Positions 1-8,164 of a DNA stretch of 25,346 nt are shown in pieces. The stretch lies in assembly GCA_964480425.1 (NCBI GenBank), contig CAYZPY010000020.1, positions 1 through 25,346 of the forward strand, read 5' to 3'. The notes beneath the pieces were generated by a model. It did not search any database, was not told where the DNA came from, and saw only the letters and a list, made by a program, of their open reading frames with translations. Both the position numbers and the translations under genes were made by a program. How positions within the stretch are numbered: the stretch's first letter is position 1; each line of letters starts with the position of its first letter. This stretch comes from CAYYMD01 sp964480425 (lineage in GTDB: Bacteria; Planctomycetota; Phycisphaerae; SM23-33).

Positions 1-211
1 CGCAGGGAGGGCCTTGTTATGAATGAACTTGTGAAAAAACCCCACAGTTTGAAAATTAGGCACAAATCGTCGTAATTTAACAATGTCAAGGGTAAAAATG
101 TTGATCTTCCGCACGATGTCGGCACGCTTGCATTGCATTAGTTACCGAAAAATGCTTCAATACCGCCGGTTGATTCGTGTCCGGCAACGGTTTGGATGAA
201 AGGTGACAAAA
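1..211. other. Upstream region of xylulokinase, no gene seen
   Basis: No convincing gene is visible here; reading frames are short or antisense to the kinase. The only clear signal is the ribosome binding site AAAGGTG at 200-206, which fixes the ATG at 212 as the start of the next gene. No strong sigma-70-type promoter is evident. Confidence 0.5.
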
Positions 212-1744
212 ATGGCGTATTATATAGGCATTGACGTAGGCACATCCGGCACAAAGGCGCTTTTGACCGACGCAAACGCCAAGGTCCTGTCGGTAGCGAA
301 CGCCGAGCACCCCATATATGCCCCGAAGCCAGGCTGGAGCCAGCAGAAGCCCGACGAGTGGTGGTCTTCGTCGAAAAAGGCCATCCGCGCCGCTATAAAA
401 AAAGCCGGGATTAATCCCAAACAGGTCGCCGGGATAGGCCTTTCGGGGCAGATGCACGGGCTGGTGCTCACCGACGGCGCGGGCAGGGCGTTGCGGCCTG
501 CGCTTATATGGAACGACCAGCGCACAGCCGACGAGGTCCGGGAAATCCACCGCAAGGTCGGCGGACCGAAAAATCTCATCTCGCTGGTGGGAAACGTGGC
601 GATGACCTCGTTCACGCTGACGAAACTGCTGTGGGTCCGCAGGCACGAGCCGAAAATATATGAAAAGGCACGCCACCTGCTGCTGCCGAAGGACTACATC
701 CGCCTGCGCCTGACCGGTCAGTACGTCGGGGAGGTCTCGGACATGTCCGGCACACTCATGCTCAACCAAAAGACCCGCAATTGGTCGCCGAAGATTATCT
801 CCACATTCCAACTGGACGCCGATTACCTTCCTCCGGTGGTCGAGTCGCACGAGGTGACCGGCAGGGTGACTGCCTCGACGGCGAAGACGCTTGGCATACC
901 GGCGGGCGTGCCGGTGGTCGGCGGCGGGGGCGACAACCAGGCCGCCGCCGTGGGAAACGGCATCGTCCGCAGCGGGCTGTGCAGCGCCAGCGTCGGGACA
1001 TCCGGCGTGGTGTACGTCCACAGCAAAGATTACGTAACCGACCCCCAGGGGCGCGTGCAGACGTTCTGTGCGTCGGTGGCAGGAGAGTATTGCCTGTTCG
1101 GGTGCATACTCTCTGCGGGGGGGAGTTTCCAGTGGTTCCGCAACACGCTGGGCGGCGCGGAGGTCGCCGCGGCCTCCAAAAAGGGCCTGGACCCCTACGA
1201 ACTGCTCACCGATGCCGCCGCCGAGGCGCCGCCCGGATGCGAGGGCGTTTTTTTTCTGCCTTACCTCACCGGCGAGCGGACGCCCCACGCCGACCCTGAC
1301 GCACGGGCATGCTGGGTGGGAATCCATTCGCGAACGGGGCGCAACGAACTTATCCGCGCGGTGATGGAGGGCGCCACGTTCGCGATGAACGACGCGGTAA
1401 CGATTATGCGGGATCGGGGCCTGCGTCCGCGGAGCATACGCCTGACCGGCGGGGGGGCGCGGAGCGAATTCTGGCGGCAACTCCAGGCCGACGTGTACGG
1501 CTCGACGTGCGTGACGATAAACGCCGAGGAAGGCCCGGCCTACGGGGCGGCGATACTGGCGGCCATCGGGACCGGAAGGTTCAAGAACGCAAAGCAGGCC
1601 TGCGAGGCGGCAGTGAAGGTCACGCGCAAGATTAGACCCAATCCCAAGGCCAAACGCCTCTACAAGAAAATATACGACCAGTACCGCCGCCTCTACCCGG
1701 CCCTGAAGGATGAATTCGCCCGAATAAACAAACTGCCGCTGTAG
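212..1744 (+). CDS. xylB: Xylulokinase (FGGY carbohydrate kinase)
   Basis: Phosphorylates D-xylulose to xylulose 5-phosphate with ATP in the cytoplasm, feeding the pentose phosphate pathway. The 510-residue protein is close to the family's usual length of about 480-510. It begins with the first phosphate-binding motif GIDVGTSGTK (Asp8). The sugar-binding Met-His-Gly is at residues 81-83, followed by WNDQRT, and the likely catalytic base is Asp241 in GGGGDNQ. The second phosphate loop VGTSG and the adenosine motif LTGGGARSEFWRQL complete the FGGY fold. A GTG nine bases upstream (203) is open in frame, but AAAGGTG at 200-206 is correctly spaced only for ATG 212. No xylose isomerase or sugar transporter is adjacent, so substrate assignment rests on similarity alone; another FGGY pentulose specificity is possible. 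Confidence 0.93.
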   Translation: MAYYIGIDVGTSGTKALLTDANAKVLSVANAEHPIYAPKPGWSQQKPDEWWSSSKKAIRAAIKKAGINPKQVAGIGLSGQMHGLVLTDGAGRALRPALIWNDQRTADEVREIHRKVGGPKNLISLVGNVAMTSFTLTKLLWVRRHEPKIYEKARHLLLPKDYIRLRLTGQYVGEVSDMSGTLMLNQKTRNWSPKIISTFQLDADYLPPVVESHEVTGRVTASTAKTLGIPAGVPVVGGGGDNQAAAVGNGIVRSGLCSASVGTSGVVYVHSKDYVTDPQGRVQTFCASVAGEYCLFGCILSAGGSFQWFRNTLGGAEVAAASKKGLDPYELLTDAAAEAPPGCEGVFFLPYLTGERTPHADPDARACWVGIHSRTGRNELIRAVMEGATFAMNDAVTIMRDRGLRPRSIRLTGGGARSEFWRQLQADVYGSTCVTINAEEGPAYGAAILAAIGTGRFKNAKQACEAAVKVTRKIRPNPKAKRLYKKIYDQYRRLYPALKDEFARINKLPL

Positions 1745-1788
1745 CGTTTTAGGGGGCATTAGTGGGCCAGATTGCTGTACCCGTTCCC

Positions 1789-2045
1789 ATGCGCCGGACA
1801 GATTCCGGGGTAAAATAAGGTGGAAATTCAGGGTCCGACCAGGATAGACGTGTGTCCGCGGCACGGAATCTGTCTGGACAACGGCGATGTGCCCGCGATT
1901 CTCGACAACGTGCGCCACAGGCGCGACGCCCTGACAAGGCGAAAAATCGCAAGCGACAGGCGCGCGGCGGAAAGGCAAGCGGGAGTCTATTCAGTTTTTA
2001 GTCGCTCCTGTTCAAGTAGCGGACGGGCGCTGACGAGTAGGAAAT
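1789..2045 (+). pseudogene. Decayed TFIIB-type zinc-ribbon protein remnant
   Basis: Two frames together resemble a small zf-TFIIB-like zinc-ribbon protein of the kind with a C-terminal signature V-D-V-C-P-x-H-G-x-W-L-D-x-G-E-L. From GTG 1820 the frame reads VEIQGPTRIDVCPRHG followed by ICLDNGDVPAIL, a good match to the second half. The first half seems to lie in another frame (PMRRTDSG from 1789) that stops at 1816-1818, and the first Cys pair is not recognisable. The open frame then runs antisense into the sulfotransferase gene. I read it as a frameshifted relic; an intact short protein starting at 1820 is less likely because it lacks half of the metal site and a ribosome binding site. Confidence 0.33.
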
Positions 2046-2073
2046 GGAGCATAAATTACCTCGTCGGCGGGGC

Positions 2074-3051
2074 TTATTCCGCCGTCTCGGCGAAGGGTTT
2101 CAGGCCGAGTTTAAGCAGTCCGGGGTCCAGGTCCTGTGCGATTTTGTGCAGTTCGCTCAGCTCCTGGTCGGTAAGGTCGTCTCGCCAGTCCACGTTGGTG
2201 CGGATTTCGATAGGCCCGTCGTAGCGGACGGTATTTCCGCCGATGAGGTGATAATTTCGCGTGTCGATGTCGATTTGGTCGCCGGGATCTTCCAGGTTCA
2301 GGAATTGTGCAATTCGCCTCCTTGCGGCGGCGGGGTCGGCCGAGGCGCGCTCGTACTGGACCGGTAGTATCCTGTCGGTGTTCATTCGACGCAGCACGCG
2401 CCAGGTGCGGTTGTAATGCCGCACCCACGCCCTGGCCGAGGCATACATGTCTCGGCCCCGCATTTTCGAGGAATACGCCTTTCCGCGCAGCCCGCGCATG
2501 AGGCACAGAACCGTCACGTCGTCGGGCCGCTGCCAGTAGAGCATTTTCAGCCGCTGCAGGACCTTGGAGGAATCGACGACGTAGCGCACGCCGAGCGTCC
2601 GGCCGATCTCGTCGAAAAGGTTCCAGTTGCTGCGGATTTTTGACCTGTAGAGGCGCATTACGAGTTCTTCCAGCGGGGCGTATTTCGAATGTTGAATGAT
2701 GTGCCCGAAGGTTCCCCGCGGCTTGAATTTGCTCTTGAAGCGCCCCCATTTGCTGTATCTCTCGTTGTGCAGCAGTTGCAGGCGGAGTCGCTTTGGCTTG
2801 TCGAAAACGTCGAACCCCAGACGCCGCCCGACCCGGCGGAGGATTTTGCCCCAGGCAGGACAATCGCGCAGCCCCCGCCTGCAGCTGCACACGGTGTGCG
2901 TATCGTCCGAGGGATTCTGCTGGTGGCGCAACAGCCATGTCAGATGCGCCAGTTCGCCGGTCGAAAATACGCCGTTAATAGAGCCGACCAGCAGGTCCAG
3001 CACCGTCGAGCCGGAGTGCGAGGACGAGGTTATATAAACAATCTGCGCCAT
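2074..3051 (-). CDS. PAPS-dependent sulfotransferase family protein
   Basis: Predicted to transfer a sulfuryl group from 3'-phosphoadenosine 5'-phosphosulfate to a carbohydrate or other acceptor. The 325-residue protein opens with a beta strand and the 5'-phosphosulfate loop SSSHSGST (residues 9-16), near the N-terminus as in the family. The 3'-phosphate-binding Arg/Ser region is probably RGLRGKAYSSK in the middle. The frame extends upstream to 3114, but the conserved fold begins at MAQIVY, so 3051 is chosen; the ribosome binding site there (CGGTG) is weak. A short Cys-rich insert (CSCRRGLRDC) early in the protein is unusual. The acceptor cannot be deduced. The neighbouring envelope genes on the opposite strand suggest a surface glycan, but that is inference. 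Confidence 0.8.
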   Translation of the reverse strand: MAQIVYITSSSHSGSTVLDLLVGSINGVFSTGELAHLTWLLRHQQNPSDDTHTVCSCRRGLRDCPAWGKILRRVGRRLGFDVFDKPKRLRLQLLHNERYSKWGRFKSKFKPRGTFGHIIQHSKYAPLEELVMRLYRSKIRSNWNLFDEIGRTLGVRYVVDSSKVLQRLKMLYWQRPDDVTVLCLMRGLRGKAYSSKMRGRDMYASARAWVRHYNRTWRVLRRMNTDRILPVQYERASADPAAARRRIAQFLNLEDPGDQIDIDTRNYHLIGGNTVRYDGPIEIRTNVDWRDDLTDQELSELHKIAQDLDPGLLKLGLKPFAETAE

Positions 3052-3177
3052 TTTGCACCGAAACGTTAGCGTGGCGCGATCAGCATAAATAAATGCGTTC
3101 GAAATCGCCACCATTTCCGCCGTCGGGTGTTGTCATCGAAATCTGCGTAGATGCGAAAATCCTCAGGTAGTGTTCAA

Positions 3178-3290
3178 TATTTTTCACAAGCACCAGTAAC
3201 GGGCAAGAAGTAGCGGATGAAAGTCCCGCCAGGTACAAGCAGTAACAACCCACACCGTATCCGAGTTATTAATCTGTAGGGCACTTTCCA
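3178..3290 (+). mobile_element. Possible 5' fragment of a group II intron
   Basis: The AT-rich stretch between the sulfotransferase and the transposase remnant carries GCGGATGAAAGTCCCGCC, resembling the GAAAGTCC segment common near the 5' end of bacterial group II intron ribozymes, followed by a GTAAC-containing stretch of similar character. No intron-encoded reverse transcriptase or domain V/VI hairpin follows, so it would be a truncated relic interrupted by the IS30 remnant. The assignment rests on sequence feel only. Confidence 0.3.
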
Positions 3291-3300
3291 CCATTGGTGC

Positions 3301-3516
3301 GGATTGGGACTGGACGTTTACTTTGCACGTCCGTATCATTTGCGGGAGCGTGGATTGAATGAGAACACCAACGGATTGCTTCGGCGGTTTTTCCCAAAGG
3401 GCTTCGATATTCGCGGCGCCACGTATCCGTATGTTCGTTACGTTGAGCACTTGCTCAATACCAGGCCGCGACGATGCCCTGGCTATCAAACGCCGGCTGA
3501 GGTGATGCGGGAATGA
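3301..3516 (+). pseudogene. IS30-family transposase, C-terminal remnant
   Basis: About 70 codons match the 3' end of IS30-family transposases: the DDE catalytic glutamate motif RGLNENTNGLLRRFFPKG, then HLLNTRPRRCPGYQTPAEV, the usual family ending. The helix-turn-helix domain and the two catalytic aspartates are missing, so it cannot be active. After the stop, TGTTGCGTCTCAGAGTTGAA at about 3518-3542 has the look of an IS30-type terminal inverted repeat (a start of TGTTGCA and GAGTTGAA is typical). The truncation point near 3300 abuts the possible group II intron fragment, indicating nested insertion and loss at this spot. Confidence 0.82.
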
Positions 3517-3588
3517 TTCCGTTCGTGTTGCGTCTCAGAGTTGAAACTGCGCTTTTAATTTTTCCTCGTATGAAAGAATGATTTCTTC

Positions 3589-5631
3589 ATGGAAAAGATA
3601 AATGAAGCACTGCAAACCCCGGCGGGGGACGGCGAGCAAAGCCATCCGCTGAAAAACTTCCTGGTAAAGGTCGGCCTGCTTCACTTTCGCACCATGATAC
3701 CTATACAGGTCTTTATCGTATCCATGCTGGCGATAAGCATCCATCGGTTGCTGATATTGCTCACCACGCCCGCATATTTCAGCGAGGTCTCGGCGGGCAC
3801 AATCGCCATGTCTTTCCTTGTGGGTCTTCGTTTTGACGCCTGCATCGCATGTTCGCTCGTCGTGCCGCTGATGATTGTGCTGTTTCCCGCGCCCCCGCAG
3901 TTTCTGCGCCGGCGGTGGTTTCGCTTACTCGTTTCGTCGCTGGCGGCCGCTATCGTTACCGTTCTCGTTATCGTTCTTGCGGTCGATTTCTTTTTCTTCC
4001 ACGAGTTCGGGCGGCACCTGAATTATTACGTCATCGAATACTTCGAATACGACTATGTCTGGAAGATTATATGGGACCAGTTCCCGGTGATTCCCGCGGC
4101 GGCAGGCGGTGTAATTGTGCTGGCTGCGGCCATGTTGACGCTTATGAAATTCGGCTTCAAAGCACCTTACCAGGGCGCGCCCGCCTGGCGGATAATCGCC
4201 TGGTACGTGGTAATGATAGCCCTTGTGGTGTTGGGTATTCGCGGTTCGCTGGGGCCCAAGGCGATCAACACAGGTCCGGCTTATTTTGCCGACTACCCCG
4301 AAATCGCCCAGCTTACTCTCAACGGTCCGTTTACGCTGCGCGAGGCGGTTTACGACCATGTCGCGCGAAAACAATCGCTCGATGAACTTTATGACACCAT
4401 CGACCGGGACGAGGCGTTCTCCACCGCTCGCCAGATGCTCGGCCGGAAAAACGACCGCTTCGTGGAGGCATCCGAAAATCCGCTGCGGCGCATCACAGAC
4501 ACCGGCAAACCGCAGAAGGACTACAACGTTGTACTGGTCATACTGGAGTCCATGGGCTGGAATTATTTCGAGTTGTTGGGCGGGCGCGAAGGCCTTATGC
4601 CCAACCTAACTCGCATTACCAAACACGGCATATTGTTCGATAACTGCTACGCCGTCGGCTCGCGAACCACGCGCGGGGTCATTGGCATTTTGGGCGGGTT
4701 TCCCGACCTTCCGGGCCAGTCCGTCATCACCCGTTCACGCAGCGAGGGCAACTTCCTGACAATCGCAAGCGTCCTGCGTCGGCGCGGTTACAGAACGACA
4801 TTTATTCACAGCGGCCAGCCCCATTACGACCACCGCCAGTCGTTCATGTCGTCCAACGGCTTCAGCGATTTCGTCTGGCCGGACGATTTCACCTACCAGA
4901 CTTTCCGCACACACCTGGGCTGGTGCGACGGCGACATGTTCAACACCGCGCACGAATACCTGACCAAACACACCGCCGAAGGCCCCGTCTTCGCCGCATT
5001 GCTGACGCTGAGTCTGCACCGCCCATATTTAATTCCGGACGTCGGCGTCGAATCACCCTATCCCGACTCGCCACACGCCGAGCATTTCCGTGCGGTTAGC
5101 TACGTCAACTGGGCGATAGGTCAGTTTATTGAAAAGGCCCGTAAGAGCGACTATTTCGACAACACCATATTTCTGTTCACGGCTGATTCCTGCGGCGGCA
5201 TCCTCAGCGAGTCGCAGCGCCACACCATTTACCGCATACCGCTGGTTATCTACGCCCCCGCCATCCTCAAAGACCAGGGCAGGCGAATCTCGACGGTGTG
5301 CAGCCAGACGGACATCGCGCCGACGATTATGGACATTCTCGGCGGCCGGTATCGCCACAGTTTCTTCGGCTCCAGCGCCCTGGACCGACCCGAGGACAAA
5401 AGTTGGGCGCTTATACAGGACGACCGAATACTTATGCTTATAGACGGCAAGCGGCGGATTCTGATGCAGCCGCCTCACGGACAAGAACCCATTCTGGGGC
5501 GACTATACCCGCCGGACCAGATGCGGCCCGTGGACGACCCCAACGGCAAACTGAAGCAAAAGATGCGTCGCTTCGCGATATCACTGCTGCAATCGGCGCA
5601 CTGGCTCTACACCCACGACGCCTATAGATGA
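3589..5631 (+). CDS. LtaS-like membrane sulfatase-fold phosphotransferase
   Basis: An integral membrane protein of 680 residues with about five N-terminal transmembrane helices (roughly residues 25-230) and an extracytoplasmic alkaline-phosphatase/sulfatase-fold domain (about 310-660), the architecture of lipoteichoic acid synthases and phosphoglycerol or phosphoethanolamine transferases. The domain begins NVVLVILESMGWNYFE with the metal-binding Glu320. The nucleophile threonine lies in GSRTTRG (360 or 361). The substrate-binding His477 is in LSLHRPYL. The late metal motif, normally Asp-His, reads Asp533-Ser534 (FTADSCGG), which is unusual. It probably moves a phospho-head-group onto a glycan or lipid. 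No strong ribosome binding site precedes ATG 3589, only GAAAG. The gene is followed 97 bp later by a glycosyltransferase on the same strand, and the two seem to form a unit, since parts of both recur at 17770-18283. Confidence 0.85.
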   Translation: MEKINEALQTPAGDGEQSHPLKNFLVKVGLLHFRTMIPIQVFIVSMLAISIHRLLILLTTPAYFSEVSAGTIAMSFLVGLRFDACIACSLVVPLMIVLFPAPPQFLRRRWFRLLVSSLAAAIVTVLVIVLAVDFFFFHEFGRHLNYYVIEYFEYDYVWKIIWDQFPVIPAAAGGVIVLAAAMLTLMKFGFKAPYQGAPAWRIIAWYVVMIALVVLGIRGSLGPKAINTGPAYFADYPEIAQLTLNGPFTLREAVYDHVARKQSLDELYDTIDRDEAFSTARQMLGRKNDRFVEASENPLRRITDTGKPQKDYNVVLVILESMGWNYFELLGGREGLMPNLTRITKHGILFDNCYAVGSRTTRGVIGILGGFPDLPGQSVITRSRSEGNFLTIASVLRRRGYRTTFIHSGQPHYDHRQSFMSSNGFSDFVWPDDFTYQTFRTHLGWCDGDMFNTAHEYLTKHTAEGPVFAALLTLSLHRPYLIPDVGVESPYPDSPHAEHFRAVSYVNWAIGQFIEKARKSDYFDNTIFLFTADSCGGILSESQRHTIYRIPLVIYAPAILKDQGRRISTVCSQTDIAPTIMDILGGRYRHSFFGSSALDRPEDKSWALIQDDRILMLIDGKRRILMQPPHGQEPILGRLYPPDQMRPVDDPNGKLKQKMRRFAISLLQSAHWLYTHDAYR

Positions 5632-5662
5632 GAGAAAAACCGAAGCGCAAGCAAAAATCCGT

Positions 5663-5699
5663 ACAGGCCTGTTTGGTAAATATAACCAATATTTTGACA
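5663..5699 (+). promoter_or_regulatory. Palindromes and -35-like box upstream of the glycosyltransferase
   Basis: The 97-bp gap holds a perfect 10-bp palindrome ACAGGCCTGT (5663-5672), then TTGGT...ACCAA arms (5673-5677 and 5685-5689) and TTGACA at 5694-5699. A -10-like AAGATA follows 18 bp later, only five bases before the ATG at 5729, so a promoter here would give an almost leaderless transcript. This may be an internal promoter or operator, but the motifs are short. Confidence 0.25.
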
Positions 5700-5728
5700 T
5701 TACCCCTATAACCGCACAAGATATCGCC

Positions 5729-7726
5729 ATGGAAACACAAGAAAAAATACAACAACCCGACACCGAACCGAAGGCGCGGTGGCACTACCTGGTAGTGGGC
5801 GCGATTGCGGCTGTGATAGTTTTCCTGAACCTCGGCGGGAAGGTGATGAACGATCACGAAGCCCGCCTTGCGCTGACCGCCAAGGGGATGCGGGGCGAGG
5901 CACCCTGGCTCATCGAGACCGACCTGGACTACGACGTGCCGCCGGAAACAAGGTTGAACCGCCTGATGGTTCCGGTTCACAACGGCCGGCCCCGCCTGGA
6001 CAAAACCCCCCTGGCGTACTGGTGCGCTGCGGCGACGGCGGGCCTGTGGGGCGGAGAAGTTACGAATTTCACGGCGCGCGCATATGCGGCGATCGCGTCC
6101 GTGCTGTGTGCGGTTATTCTTCTGGCGCTGGGAAGGCGGATGTTCTCCAGACGCGCGGCGATTTTCGGCGCGCTGGTGTTCGTCACCTGTATTCCTTTTC
6201 AGCGAGAAGGACGCTCGGGCCGACCGGAAATGTTCCTGTGCATGCTCATGACGGCGGCGATGGCGAGTTTCTATTTCGGCATTCATGCCTCCACCTCCCG
6301 CAGGCGCAACGCCTGGATGATATTCTTCTGGGTGCTGATGGGGCTGGCAAACCTCTCAAAGCAGTTCGTGCCGATGATGCTGTTCTGGCCGCTGCTGGTG
6401 TACCTGTTCTGGCGCCAGTCGAGAGAAAGATTCGACGACGCAAAGGGGATTGGCTCGCTGAGGGCATTCCTGATAGCCACGGGCGTCGCCCTGGCCGCGG
6501 TGCTGTGCGTGCTGCACATACATGCGGTGAACTCAGCAATGATAAAATTGTTTTCGCATGGCAGTGGCATATATATCGTCACTGCTGCCGCGTTCGGACT
6601 GCCGATGATATGGTACTTTTTCCGCAGCCGGGGCTGGCGACCGATATTTAAACTGCTGCCCACTGCCGTGCCGGGCGTGGTAATCATGCTCGCACTTTTT
6701 ATTCCGTGGTTTATGTATATGGTCCACCTGTTCCCCGAGATGACCAAGCAGGTCATGTCCGAGGAGATTACCGAGCGGGCCGCGGGCCTGCGCAGCATAA
6801 GGCCGCCCCATTATTACGTTTACATACTCCTGAAGTACATATTGCCCTGGCTGGCGTTCGTCCCCGGGGCCCTTGCGGTGACCCTTATGAACAGGTTCCA
6901 CCGGCGCCGCGACGGGCTGGTGTTCCTGTTCGCGTGGTTTGTGGGAATTTTCGTGCTGTTCACCGCCTCGGCGGGCAAACGCCAGCACTATATCCTTCCC
7001 GCCATGCCGGCGCTGTGCATGCTTATCGGCTTCATTGCCGAGGACGTGTTCTATCACCACAAGTGGATAAAGAACGGCCTGTCGCGCTTCGTGGGCGGAA
7101 CGTACCTTCCGGTGGCGCCGGTGGGAATAATAGGGCTGGCGATTTTATGGTGGCTGTATCCGCAGCACGAGATATACGCTCGGATGTGGCCTCACATGAT
7201 AGTGGTCCTGTGCATAGCGGGCGTGCCGCTGGTGGCGGCCGGTATCTGTGCCCGCCTGAACCGCTTAAGGGCGGTCATGCCGCTGGTAGTGACCGGACTG
7301 GCGGTTATATACCTCGGATACTTCATGGGAGAGACAAAATGGGACGAGCGAGCCCCTATCGCCCGATTCGCGCGGGAGGCGCGTGAAATAATCGATAAGG
7401 AAAACTACCAGGGCACGGTCTATCACTGGGGCTCGCCGCAGTCGAAAACACTTTTCTACTACGGCGGCGACCGCCTGATACCCGCCCTGCAATGGCGAGT
7501 GGGCGATAGGGGAATCGACGAAATGGAAGAGAAACTCGGCAGGGAAAAAGCCCACGAAAAATGGGAAAATTGGATTAGCGACCCTCAAACCGCCCCGTGG
7601 CTCATGGGGTACATGAAAGACTTCGAGAAATTTCAAAAACTGGGTTACGCCCCTTATCACACGATCCAGAGCATACAGGAAAAACACCTGAAGTTTACGC
7701 TTTTTCACCGGAGACGGGCGCCTTAA
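5729..7726 (+). CDS. PMT/ArnT-like polytopic glycosyltransferase
   Basis: A 665-residue membrane protein with a dozen or so hydrophobic segments, belonging to the GT-C superfamily (dolichyl-phosphate-mannose mannosyltransferase/ArnT type), which transfers a sugar from a polyprenyl-phosphate donor to an acceptor outside the membrane. The first external loop carries the acidic pair in MNDHEAR (Asp42, Glu44), then RLDKTPLAYW (residues 89-98), the counterpart of the family's RLDKPPLxYW motif. The C-terminal part is a soluble tail of about 130 residues. ATG 5729 is the natural start because the first transmembrane helix follows closely (about 20-35). The preceding LtaS-like gene suggests a shared role in decorating a surface polymer; donor and acceptor are unknown. 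A piece of this gene (7037-7266) is duplicated exactly in the fusion pseudogene near 18 kb. Confidence 0.86.
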   Translation: METQEKIQQPDTEPKARWHYLVVGAIAAVIVFLNLGGKVMNDHEARLALTAKGMRGEAPWLIETDLDYDVPPETRLNRLMVPVHNGRPRLDKTPLAYWCAAATAGLWGGEVTNFTARAYAAIASVLCAVILLALGRRMFSRRAAIFGALVFVTCIPFQREGRSGRPEMFLCMLMTAAMASFYFGIHASTSRRRNAWMIFFWVLMGLANLSKQFVPMMLFWPLLVYLFWRQSRERFDDAKGIGSLRAFLIATGVALAAVLCVLHIHAVNSAMIKLFSHGSGIYIVTAAAFGLPMIWYFFRSRGWRPIFKLLPTAVPGVVIMLALFIPWFMYMVHLFPEMTKQVMSEEITERAAGLRSIRPPHYYVYILLKYILPWLAFVPGALAVTLMNRFHRRRDGLVFLFAWFVGIFVLFTASAGKRQHYILPAMPALCMLIGFIAEDVFYHHKWIKNGLSRFVGGTYLPVAPVGIIGLAILWWLYPQHEIYARMWPHMIVVLCIAGVPLVAAGICARLNRLRAVMPLVVTGLAVIYLGYFMGETKWDERAPIARFAREAREIIDKENYQGTVYHWGSPQSKTLFYYGGDRLIPALQWRVGDRGIDEMEEKLGREKAHEKWENWISDPQTAPWLMGYMKDFEKFQKLGYAPYHTIQSIQEKHLKFTLFHRRRAP

Positions 7727-8164
7727 ACACGCCACGCAAAGCAAAAATCCGAAGAATAAACAATTTGGGTACTCATCCAGTTCTCCTGGTGATTCCAACG
7801 GCCTTATTGAAATATAACCTGATTGCATTTAATGCTTTACAGCCAGGGCATATCATGATATATTTTTAACATCGTCGCGGAGGAAAGGGCAACGCCGGCG
7901 AGCGACCCGGGCGCCGTGTCCACGTATCGTCCGGACTTCTTTGTTGTTTGCAACGCCCATACCCGATGCATACCGCGCATGGGACAGTGCGCAAGTCTGA
8001 ACTCTCGGAAATTTCAAATATTTTCTCGCCCCTTAATTGCAAATGGGTGAAGTGTTACATTTTCTCAAACATCTGCGTCATAAAGAAGGCATCCTTCGAT
8101 ACGACATGTTTGAAGATAATAGGATGTTGAGCATAGGGTCCGGCGAAAACAAGTATTTGCTCGT
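7727..8164. other. Intergenic region between convergent genes, nothing recognised
   Basis: About 440 bp between the 3' ends of the glycosyltransferase and the large coiled-coil gene. It is of lower GC than its surroundings and contains only short open frames without a credible ribosome binding site or family likeness. I saw no tRNA, clear intrinsic terminator or inverted repeat pair. Confidence 0.4.

Noticed and set aside
86..1978. 630-codon minus-strand open frame opposite xylB
   Set aside because: Antisense shadow of a high-GC gene with clear FGGY motifs on the plus strand.
5649..7751. 13-bp direct repeat AAGCAAAAATCCG at 5649-5661 and 7739-7751 flanking the glycosyltransferase
   Set aside because: A 13-mer pair is expected by chance several times in 25 kb, and no element termini accompany it.
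7860..7930. GC-rich purine stretch GCGGAGGAAAGGGCAACG, considered as an RNase P-like or other structured RNA
   Set aside because: No RNase P core elements or long-range pairing could be traced; likely chance.
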